DNA from: Xylaria sp. FL1777
Lineage: Eukaryota > Ascomycota > Sordariomycetes > Xylariales > Xylariaceae
Direction of reading: 5' to 3'
Length of the DNA: 64,000 bases
Assembly: GCA_022578965.1 (NCBI GenBank)
Contig: MU400553.1
Coordinates: forward strand, 186,001 to 250,000
Shown here: positions 47,358-58,890 of the stretch, piece after piece
How positions within the stretch are numbered: the stretch's first letter is position 1
How the letters are laid out: the number at the start of each line of letters is the position of its first letter
Made by a program: the position numbers and the translations under genes
Notes under the pieces: generated by a model
Databases searched by the model: none
The model's input: the letters and a program-made list of their open reading frames with translations, nothing else
Told to the model about the DNA's origin: nothing

Positions 47358-49229
47358 TCAAGCAGCTACGGTCACGGTAGCGGTGACCGTATCTGTCGCC
47401 ATCGTTATGCTCGTAATGGTCTCTTTTTCGGTAACGGTAACGGTGACTGTAACAGACCCGGATGTGCTGGTTTGCGAAAGATCAAGTTGCTTCATGCTTG
47501 TTACCGCCGATGCATCGTTGCCATTTCTGCCAGGCTGATGATTATCATGGTGGGGTACAGGCGTGACTGGGATGATATCTACACCAGTAGGTGTACCGTC
47601 TATATCAGGTACGGTAGACGTCGAGGTTGGCTGAGTTTCAGATGGACTGGTACTGGTCTCTGATGGCGTCGTCAAGGGGGTCGAAGAGACTGAGGGAGTA
47701 AAGCTGAATGTCGGTGTAACGGTACCAGGAACAGTCTCTGAGCTTGCTGGACGCGTCATGGTGACAAACGTTGTGGCTGTAGAGCTATCGACAGTGCTAG
47801 GAGTGCTTGTTGGTTCTACAACGGATGATTCCGTAGAAGACATAATTGACGTCGGCTTGGCCGAACTTGACGGCGTTGGCGACTCAGTCTCGGAAGGGGT
47901 CGCAAGGGGGGTAGAGGAGCCTGGAAACGTGCTTGTTTGGGTCACAGTTGGTGTGATCGTAACTGTGATGACATTCCCAAGGTTTGAGCTACTAGGGGCT
48001 GGTGTAGCAATAGTAGAGCTCGACGGGGTAGTAGAAGGATCTTGAGACGAGTTCTCAGCGAAGCAGCCGACCTGGACACCGGCGGTTGTATTCATTGGCA
48101 CGGCAGAGCATGAAAAGCCAGCGGCACAGGGAATTATATCAAAGCTACCAGCACTAGAACACTGGCCAATGTTACCCTTGATACAAGCAACTTGGCCAGC
48201 TACGCAAGCGGACTGTTCTGTTAAGGTAGCAAAGAGCTTGTTATAGGCTTCGGCTTGTGCCATATTGGTAGCATAGACCTCAGGAGATACCGTGGTACTT
48301 GACGGAGGGGCAGAAGTAATAACAGTAGGTATCGCAGAGTTCGGTGTCCCGGTGGGTGAGGCAACGCTAGATACAGATGACTTCAAGCTCGAAGTCGTCG
48401 TTGATTTGCCACTTGCAGCCGAGTGGCTCCCCGATGAGGCACCCGATGAGGCAGCCGTTGAGGCCGTGCTGAAAAACTCTGGGGAGGAGGTCGCGACGCC
48501 TGAGCTACTTAATTGACTTACTGTAGAGGTAAGGCTCGGTGTTCCTGACCCAACTGGACTGGAGGGAGGCAAAAACGGTGAAGGAACCGGTGATTCACTA
48601 CTGCTACCTGTGGTGGGCACGGAGACTGGCAAGCTACTCGTTGGGACGATGGTAGAGTCGGTAGAAGGAGTCTTAGATCCCGTAGTTGGATTTGCCGATG
48701 AATTAGGTGTCGTTGTGGCTCCCCGTGAACTGTCTGGAGCTGATGTCGCGCTCGACGTAGCGGTCACAGTCGAGGACGGGAAAATGCTTATCACTGGGAT
48801 GGTTGATGTCTCTCCCGGGCCAGTGGTACTACTCTCTATTAAAGTAAATGATCGAGAGATGGACGTAGACGAAGTTGGCACTTGAGCGGAGCTAGAACTT
48901 GACTCTGGGTCTGTTGTGGTAGTAGTGATAGTAGAAGATATTGCTGTCGAGGTGGTGGAGAAGGTGGATGAGGTCAAGACAGCAGCGGGTGTGGAAGAAA
49001 TAGCTGAAGACTGAGTTGAAGGAGTTGGTATTGATGAGTCCCCCAATGTCACCGACGTCGATGATTGTGCCGGCGACGTGATAGTAGCCGTCGAGTTGGT
49101 GAACCTCTTGAGCACCCATGGTTGCCTCACCACGCCATTATGTCTTATCCTGTCATTCCGCCTCAGCGGGCCGGCCGCCGATACCCCCGACAGCCAAAGG
49201 AGATCTAAAAAGAGAAGTGATATTCGCAT
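47358..49229 (-). CDS. Secreted Ser/Thr-rich protein with CBM19-like chitin-binding module
   Basis: This intronless gene of 623 codons opens with a signal peptide (MRISLLFLDLLWLSGVSAAG). About 75 percent of the chain is a mucin-like array of Ser, Thr and Pro, expected to be heavily O-mannosylated. In the middle, residues 317-395 form a compact module with six cysteines (342, 349, 357, 368, 374, 389) in the pattern CVAGQVACIKGNIGQC...IPCAAGFSC, which resembles CBM19 of fungal chitinases such as yeast Cts1; NKLFATLTE before it is also typical. The C terminus has alternating Thr-Val repeats (SVTVTVTVTEKETITS) and no clear GPI signal. There is no catalytic domain, so a role in the wall or matrix through chitin binding is likely. 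Long plus-strand frames over it are antisense products of the repetitive codons. Confidence 0.85.
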   Translation of the reverse strand: MRISLLFLDLLWLSGVSAAGPLRRNDRIRHNGVVRQPWVLKRFTNSTATITSPAQSSTSVTLGDSSIPTPSTQSSAISSTPAAVLTSSTFSTTSTAISSTITTTTTDPESSSSSAQVPTSSTSISRSFTLIESSTTGPGETSTIPVISIFPSSTVTATSSATSAPDSSRGATTTPNSSANPTTGSKTPSTDSTIVPTSSLPVSVPTTGSSSESPVPSPFLPPSSPVGSGTPSLTSTVSQLSSSGVATSSPEFFSTASTAASSGASSGSHSAASGKSTTTSSLKSSVSSVASPTGTPNSAIPTVITSAPPSSTTVSPEVYATNMAQAEAYNKLFATLTEQSACVAGQVACIKGNIGQCSSAGSFDIIPCAAGFSCSAVPMNTTAGVQVGCFAENSSQDPSTTPSSSTIATPAPSSSNLGNVITVTITPTVTQTSTFPGSSTPLATPSETESPTPSSSAKPTSIMSSTESSVVEPTSTPSTVDSSTATTFVTMTRPASSETVPGTVTPTFSFTPSVSSTPLTTPSETSTSPSETQPTSTSTVPDIDGTPTGVDIIPVTPVPHHDNHQPGRNGNDASAVTSMKQLDLSQTSTSGSVTVTVTVTEKETITSITMATDTVTATVTVAA

Positions 49230-50981
49230 TTGGAAAATAGATTTTGTTTTTTTCTGGTGGACGAAGAGAAGAAAAGAAAATGGTGAAGAGAAATGTATAA
49301 AAGCTAATGGTCAAGAGGCAGGCGTCAGGGCTCGCGAAGGGCGCAACAGCAGTTCATATCCTTCGACGAGGCGATAAAGAGGCAGCGAGGCGTAAAGAGA
49401 CACTGATGGTCAATCAAGCGAAGACAATAGTAGCAATGTTCTAGAGCCTAGTAGACAATGAGGGTGTAATGGTGGCAGAAGCAAAGTCAACAAAGGAGAA
49501 GGGCACGTGAAGAAAGAGCTGGAAGCGCACGAGATGAACCACCAGGGCCAGAACGAAGAACGAAGGGAACAAACTGCAGGAGTGAAGATCTCTCTGGCGA
49601 TCGACGAAACAGCAGAGAGCCAGCATCTTGTATGAGGGCAAGAGACAGCCGGCGATTCTCGAGTTGGCGGCTCCACCGGCTCCCTTTGGTGCCCTTGTTG
49701 CATCGGAAGTTGAGATTACGGCCTGTCGAGAGGACCTCGTCGCTCGACCTGACCGTCGAGGTAGCCGGGGACTAGCCAATGCCAGGGCGGCAGGCTGGGT
49801 TCACCCGGCCACTTGGCAGCGATTTGGAGCTGGCCGGCCACAGGAAACGACGATTTCGCTGGGCCATGATACCTCTGTGGTGGAGATGTGCAGAGTTGGG
49901 AAGCTGGCTAAGCGCCCTGCCCTGGAGATGTCAGTACTGCGTCGGGTGGTTCGTGTTTCGGCTGGGTGCACTGGACAGACGCGCGGTAACTGGTAATTGG
50001 ACTTGTCCGTTTCCCTGTGGGTGCAGTGGGTGCCGTGGGAGCGCTGAGAGCCAATCACTGTTCCGCGGCCACTGAACCTGCGACCACTGAATAAAAGGTA
50101 CGGGGCCCTTTGCTAGCGGGGCCATCCCTGGCTAGTAGTGCCTAATCGAGGCATTTAGCTGCCTAATAAGGCTTTTGGTTGGCTGGATGCTGCTTGTTAG
50201 TGACGTCTCTGTCTTTTCTTTGTCTTGGCAGTCGCCTCATTCCAGCCAAATGATTACTTTGGTGTGACCGCGACTGTGACCGAGATCGTGTTAGATTCCA
50301 AGTAGGTACTGTAAATTTCCCTGCTCATCTGCAACTAGGCACGTCATCGCTACTCGGATGCATATATAGAGCTTTGGTAACTCACATAGTCCGTGCCTTT
50401 TGCATTTCAAATCCCAATCACAATTATCTACCATGTCGACTCAATGTTAGGTGTAGGTGTCTCACAGCTTACAACATATCTCATATTGCCGTGCATGCCT
50501 TGAGTTTTCATGACGTCTGCATCTAACTTTGGCACCTGTGTCCGAGCTGCGATTTGCGTATGATACAAGTAGCCGTAGTGAATATTAATGCCCTCAGCCC
50601 CCGACTCAAGAGACCCAGTATAGTAACGAGGAATAGCTGTCCCCGAAACCCTTCTAGCCTCCAACAACCCTGTAATTCCAACACATGGCCCCCAGATCAT
50701 GCTAAGAACCTAGATTGTGTACTTATAGTCATTAGTTAGGCTAACAGTGTTGCTGACTTTTCTTTACTTGCTGTACGTGAGCTGTAATAACCCTTAATGC
50801 TATACCACATGCTGAGACTCTAGGCGAAATAGGGCAGCTTCCCAGGATAATCCGGTCAGTCGTGTAGACATCAGAAACAAAAGTATAACCCCTTCTAAAT
50901 TACTCCCAATTAGATGATCTCTCTCATCGTCTGTCCTTAAAGCTAAATGCTTGAAGTTAATCACGATGTAAAGACACGAAC
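49230..50981. other. Intergenic transition to heterochromatin-like DNA
   Basis: The left part is the promoter of the Ser/Thr-rich gene; frames on both strands over 49410-50075 are GC-rich but have no recognisable domain. From about 50.3 kb the DNA becomes gradually more AT-rich up to the retroelement. A 90-codon minus-strand frame at 50428-50700 is unrecognised. Confidence 0.5.
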
Positions 50982-50986
50982 CGGTA
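50982..50986. repeat. Target-site duplication, left copy (CGGTA)
   Basis: The five bases CGGTA immediately precede the TG of the left LTR and recur directly after the right LTR at 57934-57938. A 5-bp duplication is the normal product of gypsy integrase. Confidence 0.9.
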
Positions 50987-51314
50987 TGTTAGACGGACAT
51001 TGACTTATAACCGGTCTTGGGCCAGTACTACCCAAACTAGCGCGTATGAAGCTAGACTATTGGTTTATAATAGTTACTTGTAATATAGTTGCATATGCGG
51101 CAACTTAATAGCTAAAGGAAGTTTTAGATTGTATAATAGCTTAACGGGTTAAAGCTTAAATATTATATAGGATTATTTGTTTATAAAAGAACTAAAAGTT
51201 TTTAAGTTTAAAAAAAAAACTTAAGAAAACTATAGCTTTAAAACCTTTAGAGAATTATTAGTTAAATAGCAAATATAACTAAATTTTAAGCTTTTTACTA
51301 AAGCTTTTATTACA
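50987..51314 (+). repeat. Left (5') LTR of gypsy chromovirus
   Basis: The 328-bp direct repeat begins TGTTAGAC and ends TTACA. It aligns without any gap to 57606-57933, and all differences I read are C/T or G/A transitions. Its outer half keeps many C and G that are T and A in the right copy; its inner half is the more mutated of the two. Confidence 0.93.
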
Positions 51315-54300
51315 GATAATTTTTTACTTTTTAAAAATACTACTTATTTATAACAAACTTAAGCTATATATTTACTTTTATATTTAGTTATATATGCATT
51401 TTTTTTTATTTATTAGCTATATAATTAGCTTAAGTTAATAAGCTTGCTTAGCTTTTAATAAAAACTTTTATTATTTAGCTTTAAAATAAAAACTTAAAAA
51501 AAAAAAACTTTAATAAAGAAAATTTAAAAGAATTAAGCAATAAAAAAAAAAGCAAACTTAATACTTTATAAAAAGAACTAAAAAACGCTAATTATAATTT
51601 TAAGCTTACTACAAAAAAACTTAATAAATTATACTTTTTTGTATAATTATATGATTTTTTAGCTATTTTAAAACTTATGTATAATAAACAATCGCTTAGT
51701 TTTTTTAAAGACTTTTTTTTTATTAAACGAATATTTAACTTTATTAATTTTTTTACATAAAAAGTAAAAAAAGCTAAAAAAAAAACATAAAACAATATAA
51801 CTAAGTTAACTATTTAAAAAAAAAAAGTAAACTTTAATAATATTTTTATACTTTATAACTTTTTTATGTTTAATAATATAAATAATAAAAACTTTATAAT
51901 ATTAAATATTATAATTGTAAACTTACTTAAATAACTAATAAAAATCTATAAGCAAATATAATTTGTTTATAATAATATATAAGCTTTTATAAAATATATA
52001 AAATTTATAAGCTAAACATAACATTATAAGCTATTTATAATGTATAAAGCAATTTAAACTACATATAATTTTATTGCAGGACTTTTTTAAACTTAAACCG
52101 AAGTAATATAAAACTAAATTAAGAAGTTTTAGCAAAAAATAATTTAAAAAAGTATTACTTTTTTTAAAAAAATATAAAGAACTATTGCTTAACTAGCTAT
52201 TAATGCTTAAGCAAAAAAATAAGCTATTACTTAATTAAAGAAAATAACTAACTATTATTATTATATTTTTAGTGTTTTTTAAAAAAAAATAGCTAAACAA
52301 AAATAAGCTTACTAAAAAAACTAAAAAATAATTAATAGTTAAGCAGCTATAAAAAACAAACAAATTAATTAATTACTTAATTATTTTTATGCTAACTTAT
52401 TTTAATTAAAGAAGCTTTATATATATATGCAAGCTATTTTTATTAAATTTTATAACTAGCTAAATAACTATTAATAGCTAAACGTAGATTTAATTATAAA
52501 AAAGCTTTAATTATAAAGTATTATTATTAGCTTTATAAGCTAATTTTTTATAAAGCGATTGATTTTTAAAAAAAAGCTTTAAAAGCAAATTATAAACAAA
52601 GCATTATAAGCTACTTAAGCTTGCTTTATTATTAAAGCTTTAAAAGCTTAATATATAATTACTTATGTTATATTTAAAGTTATTATAAGATTAGCTTTTA
52701 ATAAAGATTTTAAGTTTATTGCAGGGTTTACTTTAAAAGGAAATTTTAATAACTTTAATAAAAATAACAACTTTTTTGCAAAAGAACTACTTTATGGTTT
52801 TTTTAGAAGATTGCTTAAAGGCTTACAAAAGCTAATTAAAAAAAATAGTAATTTAAACAACAAATTATTTTTTAAAACGCGCAATTGCTTTATAAAAGCT
52901 ATTTTAAAAGCAATTAATAATTTTGCGTTTAATATAATTACTTTTAACTTTGTTTAATTAAATAAGCTATAAACTTATAATAGCAAAAATTCTGCTAAAT
53001 TTTTATTATAGTAGTAAAAAGTATAAAATTATATAAAAACATACGTAAAAAGCTTTTTTTTAAATAAGCATTAAATTAATTAGATTAGTTTTTTTTTAAT
53101 AAATAAAGCTTTATTATAGCACTAATTATACTAAAAGCAGGTTTATTAAGTTAGCATTACTAATAACTAAATAGCTTATTAAATAGCTATAAAAGCTTGC
53201 TTTAAAAACTTATTAGCTGTTTTTTAATTAGTAAATAAACTAATAAAAATAACATATAAAAGCAATATAGCTTAGTTTTTTACTAAAGTTTTTAATTTTA
53301 ATAACTTTATAAAATAGTTTAAACTTATGTTTTAAACTTTTATTATAAAACGCTTACTAAAAAAATTAACTAAAATAGTATATTATACGCGTAAAATAAT
53401 ATTACAAAACAACAATAATTTTTTAAACGTTATTTAAAAAGCTAGTATAACTTATAAAAATATGTTAGCATACTTAAGTTTTTTTTTAAAAAGCAAGCTT
53501 AGTTTAAAGAAAAAGCTTTTAAAACTAAGCTAAACTAACTATAGCAAAAAAAATTACTTTTGCTTAAGCTAAAATTTATTTTTAAAAAGCAAGGCAAGTA
53601 ATAATAAAAAATCTAATAAATTTACTAAAGTAATATTAAACTTAAAAAATAAAAAGTAAACTAATATTATTGCAGCTTTTAAAAAAATAAACTAAGCTAT
53701 AATTAACTAATAAAAAAAAAATAAGGTTAACTATTAGCAGTACAGTTAAAACAACTATTATACTTTAGCTTATTATATAAAAAAAAATATTACTAAAAAA
53801 GAACTACTTTTAGCTTTTAAAAGAACTTTTGCTGCTAAATAAAAAACTACTAAAAAAAAGCTTGCTTTAAGCATAACTAAAAAAGCTAAAATTAACGCAA
53901 TTATAATAAATATGCTTGTATTTTAGTTTATAAAGCTAAATAACTTTAATTTAGATTTTTAATAAGCTTTTATAAAGCACTACGTAAAAATAATTAGCTT
54001 ATAAAAAGTAATTTTGCTTGCATATATAACTTAAAGCATAGCAAAAACTAGCTAAATAATTTAGCTAAACAAAAAAATTAAAAGCTTTAATTAAATTATT
54101 AACTTATTATTTTTATAACTTTTATATATAATAATTAAAAATACTTTATATAAGTACTTTTAAATATAAAAAGTATAGTTTTAGTAATATTAATTAGTAA
54201 AGCAAAATAATAAAAGTTATTTTTTATTAAGTAGTTATAGCTTTAACTTATAATTATATTTAATGCATTATATGTATAAAAAGCAAAAAAGTATTATATA

Positions 54301-54879
54301 AAGAAAATAGTTTTTTATTACTAAAAAAACTACTTTATTTGCTTTAGTTTTAAACTTAGTAAACTTAATAGCAATTATAATATATTATTTCTTTAGTAAT
54401 AGCTAAAATAATATTTTTTTGCTTGCTTTTTTAAAAAAGCAAACAAAATTACTTTTTTTTTTAAGCGCTACTAAAAATACTATATAAGTTAAGCTTTGTT
54501 TAACTTAAAAACAGCTAAAATTATAATAACTTTATTAAATAAAGCAGTAAAAAATGCATTAAACTAAGTTTTAAAGAAATTTAAAAAATTTTTACTAATT
54601 ATAGCAAAAGTAGCAGCATAAAAGCTATTAAACTACTAACTATAAAACTATATAATTAATATAATTAAAAGCAAAATAGCTTTTTAAGGACTTTTTTATA
54701 TTATAAGCAATTAAAAGTTTAATACTTTAAAACTATAGCTAAAAAACATGCTAAAAATACAACATATTAAAAAATTTATTTTGTTATATAGCGCTTTTTT
54801 TATGTTTATAAAAAAGAAAAACTTTAATAATTTTTTTAAACTAATTATAGATTATTAAGAATTTAATGCAGTTATAATA

Positions 54880-55180
54880 CTTATTTAATACTTTATTTTT
54901 TTAATTTTAAAATTGCAAGCTTGTTTTAAAACAGCTAAATAGTTTTTAAAAATAAACTTTAAGTTAAGATTTTATTTTGTAAAAATTAAAAAAAAACACA
55001 AATAAAAAATAGCTTTTTGCTATAAATATAAACTATTTAAATATATAGTTATGCTAATAAGATTAATTAATGCTTTTATAACTTTTTAGTTAATAATAAA
55101 CTACATTTTTTGCAATTTTATTAATGTTAAATTATTAATATACTTTAATAATTTTTTTATATATATTAATACTTAAAAAA
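54880..55180 (+). pseudogene. Reverse transcriptase relic
   Basis: From 55006 one frame reads KIAFCYKYKLFKYIVMLIRL, followed by INAFITF, and near 55147 YFNNFFIYIN. These align to the gypsy palm segments KTAFRTRYG.FEYLVMPFGLTNAPATF and YLDDILIYS, the catalytic Asp pair now reading Asn-Asn (GAT or GAC changed to AAT). Every departure fits C to T or G to A on one of the strands. Confidence 0.8.
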
Positions 55181-55503
55181 AATATAACTAATTAGTTAAA
55201 GAAGTACTATAACGATTTACTAAACATAACTTAGCTATTGCGTTATAAAAGTATAAATAGCAAGTATAAAAAATTAAGTTTTTAAGCTATATTATAAGCT
55301 TAAAAAGTATTTTTATAATGTAAAACAAAGTAAATTATATTATTTAATAAGAACTTTTAAGCACTTTAAAAAAATTGTAGTAGTTTGTTAGTTTTGTTAA
55401 TTTTTATTAAAAGTTTATTTAAAAGTTTTTTTTAATTATAAAACTATTTATAAATACTAATAAAATAAACTAAAAGCAATAAAAATAAATAAACGCTATA
55501 AAT

Positions 55504-55737
55504 AAAGCTTTTTTTAAACTAAAATATAGATTTATTACTGCTTTTATTTTGGTTTATTTTAACTTATTTTAGGTAGCGCACGTAAAAACTAATGCTTTTA
55601 ATTTTGCTTTTAGTGCAGTAATATTTTAAAAAAACAATAACAAAAAATTATATTTTATAGCGTTTTACTTTTAAAAACTTATACTTGCAAAAATAAACTA
55701 TAAAATATATAATAAAAAACTACTTACTATAATAAAT
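55504..55737 (+). pseudogene. RNase H relic
   Basis: One uninterrupted frame, apart from stop codons in place of sense codons, reads KAFFKLKYRFITAFILVYF, then TNAFNFAFSAVIF, LYFIAFYF, KLILAKINYKIYNKKLLTI. It matches the gypsy RNase H pattern (F.ELK.RFTTAPIL, TDASDFALGAVL, HPVAFHSRKL, NYEIYDKELLAI), with Asp to Asn and Glu to Lys changes as RIP would produce. Confidence 0.85.
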
Positions 55738-56339
55738 TTATTTAATTAATAGCATTAATACTTCAAAAGTGCTAAATATTAAATTAAAATTTATTTAAAT
55801 TACTAAAACTTATTATATTTTACTATTGCTAAAGTGCTAAATTAATAATAAGCTAAGTAAGCTTAATAACTAGTAATATATTAGTTTATTATTAATTATA
55901 AGCTAAAATAGCTTAATAAAAAAGCTAACATTATGTTATGCTTTTTTTAATACTGCTTTAAAAAAAAAGGAAATAAAAACTAGCTAATTAAGTTAGTTTT
56001 GCAAAATAAGTATTTTTTATATAACAAAAAAATTATGTTTAATATAGCAGCATTAGTACTGCTTACTTTAAAACAATTTTGTAGTTTTTTTATATTAAAT
56101 TAGCTGCTAAAATTTGTTAAAAGAATTAAAAAAGCAGCTAAAAATAACCTAGAATATATAATTTAAAAAAAAAAACTTTTTAAGGATATAAAACTTTAAA
56201 ATGACTTTTTATATAAAAAAGAATGCTTATAAGTATTTATTACTATTTAATAAAATATAATAAAATCTAAACATAATATAAAAATAGCAGAATATATAAA
56301 TATAAATAAAATATTAAAACTTATTACTTAAAACTTTTA

Positions 56340-56900
56340 GTAACTAAACATTAAAAAAACTATACGAAAATTTGTTTATAAATGCTTTAGTTACTAATAA
56401 AACAAAATGCTATGCTATATATTTTATAAACTTTTATAACTTATAAAACTATACTATGTTTTATAGTAGTTAATTATAATAAACTTTATTATAGATTTAT
56501 TTTTTTTTAATAAATGTAATTTTATATAAGTAATAATAGATCTTTTTATAAAAATAGAACACTTTATTTTATTAAAGGTTAATAAAAAAAAAACTAAAAA
56601 CTTAATTAAAATATTTGCAAAATTTTATTAAAGATTATATAGTATATTTTTTAATATTATTTTTAATAAAGATTTTAAGTTTATAAGCTATTTTTAAAAG
56701 AACTTTTTAAAGCTTATTAAAGTTAAATCTTAAATAAGTATTGCTTTTTATTTTTAAACTAACAGTTAAATAAAACAACTTAATTAAATCTTTAAAATAT
56801 ACTTAAAAACGTTTATAAATTATAAAATAACTAACTAAGAAAACTTTTTGCTAACTATAAAATTTATATATAATAATGCTACATTTGCTTTAATTTATAT
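56340..56900 (+). pseudogene. Integrase relic
   Basis: Near 56370 a frame reads FVYKCFSY then NKMLCYIFYKLL, resembling the HHCC zinc-binding end of integrase. Near 56480-56600 INFIIDLF and VIIDLFIKIEHFILL match the start of the catalytic core (SMDFI.DLP, ILVVVDRLTKMAHFIP). The order and spacing after RNase H are those of gypsy pol. A single-base frame shift may separate parts of it. Confidence 0.65.
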
Positions 56901-57351
56901 ATTTTTGTTTTATGTTAACTATAGCTTTTATTTAATAGTATATAATTTACTTTTAAGTATACTACGTAATTTAGCTAGCAATTTATATGCTTATTAAATA
57001 ACTAAAGTTTATAAAAAAGCTAAGCTATAGCTAAACAAATTTAAATAATAAATAAAAAAATAAGCAAACAAAAAACAACAAAAAATATTGCTTTATAAAC
57101 TTAACTAGTTAATTATATTAAATGTACGTTATATTAAAACTAAAAAATCTGCTAAAAAACTAAACAAAAAAATATTAGAACTTTTTAAAATTTAAAAGGT
57201 AATTTTTTTTACTGCTGTTAAGCTATTATTACTTAAAAGTTAAAAAATTTATAATTTATTTTATGTTTTATTTATTAAGCTTTATTGCGCTAGCAATTAA
57301 GTACTGCTTAATTTTAACTAAGTTTTACAAAAAGCGCTTCTAATTAAAGCA

Positions 57352-57512
57352 AAAAACTATTAAGTAAAAAAAATTAAAAACTTTATAAAAACTTAAAAAA
57401 ATATTAAATATTTAATTAAGTAAAAAAATTAACTAGTTAAATAGCACTAAACTTAAGAACTTTTTAATTATATATTTATTAATAACGCTAAAGCTTTTAT
57501 ATAAAACTTTTA
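57352..57512 (+). pseudogene. Chromodomain relic
   Basis: After the integrase a frame reads KNY, VKKIKNFIKT, KNIKYLIK, LVK, ELFNYIFINNAKAF with TAA or TAG at the positions of Trp, matching the chromodomain pattern EVEKILDSR...YLVKWKGY....TWEP...L.NA...L. A chromodomain at the end of pol is the diagnostic feature of chromoviruses, which integrate into heterochromatin. Confidence 0.7.
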
Positions 57513-57605
57513 TTAATATAATTTTAATAAGCTAGTAAATTTCTAAAGTTTAAATTAAAAACTTTAATACTGCTTAAAGTTAAGCTTAAAAAAAAAAAAA
57601 AATAG

Positions 57606-57933
57606 TATTAAACAAATATTGATTTATAACTAGTTTTAAGCTAATATTACTTAAACTAGCGCATATAAAGCTAAACTATTAGTTTATAATAGTTATTTGT
57701 AATATAGTTATATATATAGCAACTTAATAGCTAAAAAAAGTTTTAAATTATATAATAGCTTAACAGGTTAAAGCTTAAACATTATATAGGACTATTTGTT
57801 TATAAAAGGACCAAAAGTTCCCAAGTTTAAAGAAAAGACTTAAGAGAACTATAGCCTTAAAACCTTTAAAGAATTATTAGTTGAATAGCAAATATGACTA
57901 AGTTTTAAGCCTTCTACTAGAGCCCTTGTTATA
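57606..57933 (+). repeat. Right (3') LTR of gypsy chromovirus
   Basis: The 328-bp partner of 50987-51314 begins TATTAAAC (TGTTAGAC with two G to A changes) and ends TTATA. Here the outer (right) half keeps C and G lost from the left copy, for example in GGACCAAAAGTTCCCAAG against AGAACTAAAAGTTTTTAAG. Confidence 0.93.
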
Positions 57934-57938
57934 CGGTA
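57934..57938. repeat. Target-site duplication, right copy (CGGTA)
   Basis: CGGTA directly follows the right LTR and equals the five bases before the left LTR. Confidence 0.9.
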
Positions 57939-58890
57939 ATACTTAACCTAGTTCGCTGTGGCTTTCTCTCCTGGCCTTTTGAACTTACTTAAATTGCTAT
58001 TCTTAGTTGACTCTGCTTAGAATATTGCGAGGTGAATCAAATTGAAAAATATTATCAGAATCCATGACATCTTACAATCATTAGAAATTTCCATGTGAAA
58101 TGAAGAAGTATTAAGCGTAGCCACTACTTATAAAACACCGACTTATTTCCGTTGTTAAGCAAGCTTGCTTTTGCTTTCCAGAGTAAATCTAATTGTTAGC
58201 TTATTAATAACAGTTTTAGAACAAGATTTGTTGCATTGATATAATTATAACAAATGGGTTTCATGGCTAATATCATTTTCGTTAATGTTAAATAATAAAA
58301 CAAAGACTAGCGCAGAACGCCAAAGCCTCCGAAATGGCCATAGAGAAAGGATCGTAAGCTCTTCGAGGATATTTTAATGGTCTTTGTTCTTTGTTGATTG
58401 CTTATATCACGTGGCCTAAGCTACACATAATGAACACATATTCTTTAGTGATATTTATAGAGATTAACAGTTTTTATATAAATTTTCAAGGGGGGATATT
58501 AATAGTAATCTTTGGTTTAAGTGCTTTAGTTTTTTAATATTAATGTTATAACTAGTGCTGTTGCCTTAAAGTTAGATTTAAGATAAAAAGAAAGAACATA
58601 GTATTTAAACTCTTGAAATCCTAGTGAGATAATGATAGTTAAAAAGAACGTTATCTAAATCATTATATGGAATCTCTAAGGAGTTACATGCAAACTTCTA
58701 AAATCATGATGAAATGATCATTATTGGCTCTACATTCTTAAATAAAATAATGCTCACCTATGCCTAATTTGTATGCGACTTATCATTGTTATGGCTTTTA
58801 CCTTTTCTATCTTTATCCTCACTTAGCTTAACTGCTAAGGTCTCGATTTGCCATTTTTAGGTATAGTTTTAGCTCTTAAAACATGTTTTA
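57939..58890. other. Island of non-RIPed DNA between two AT-rich blocks
   Basis: Immediately after the target duplication the sequence returns to ordinary complexity with normal C and G use for about 950 bp, then drops again to extreme AT content near 58.9 kb. No gene or RNA is recognisable. It looks like the original unique DNA into which the elements inserted. Confidence 0.6.

Larger units (their letters stand above)
50987..57933 (+). mobile_element. RIP-mutated Ty3/gypsy chromovirus, complete
   Basis: This 6947-bp LTR retrotransposon has two 328-bp LTRs, a CGGTA target duplication and an interior of extreme AT content. Coding relics on the plus strand appear in the order reverse transcriptase, RNase H, integrase, chromodomain, which defines a Ty3/gypsy chromovirus. 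The frames are full of TAA and TAG where Trp, Gln or Arg codons stood, and all coding potential is gone. A zinc-knuckle-like relic of Gag may lie near 53530-53565 (weak). Because the LTRs have no indels, the element inserted once and was then inactivated by RIP, which acts on duplicated DNA in the sexual cycle of many ascomycetes. Confidence 0.92.

Noticed and set aside
47758..48885. Plus-strand frames rich in Val, Gly and Glu
   Set aside because: They mirror the Ser/Thr/Pro codon array of the secreted protein on the opposite strand.
51592..51795. 67-codon minus-strand frame
   Set aside because: It lies inside the RIPed retrotransposon interior on the strand opposite to pol and is composition-driven.
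53530..53565. Gag zinc-knuckle relic (NYSKKNYFC)
   Set aside because: It is compatible with a RIPed CxxC-GK-x-GH pattern, but too short and too altered to list as a feature.
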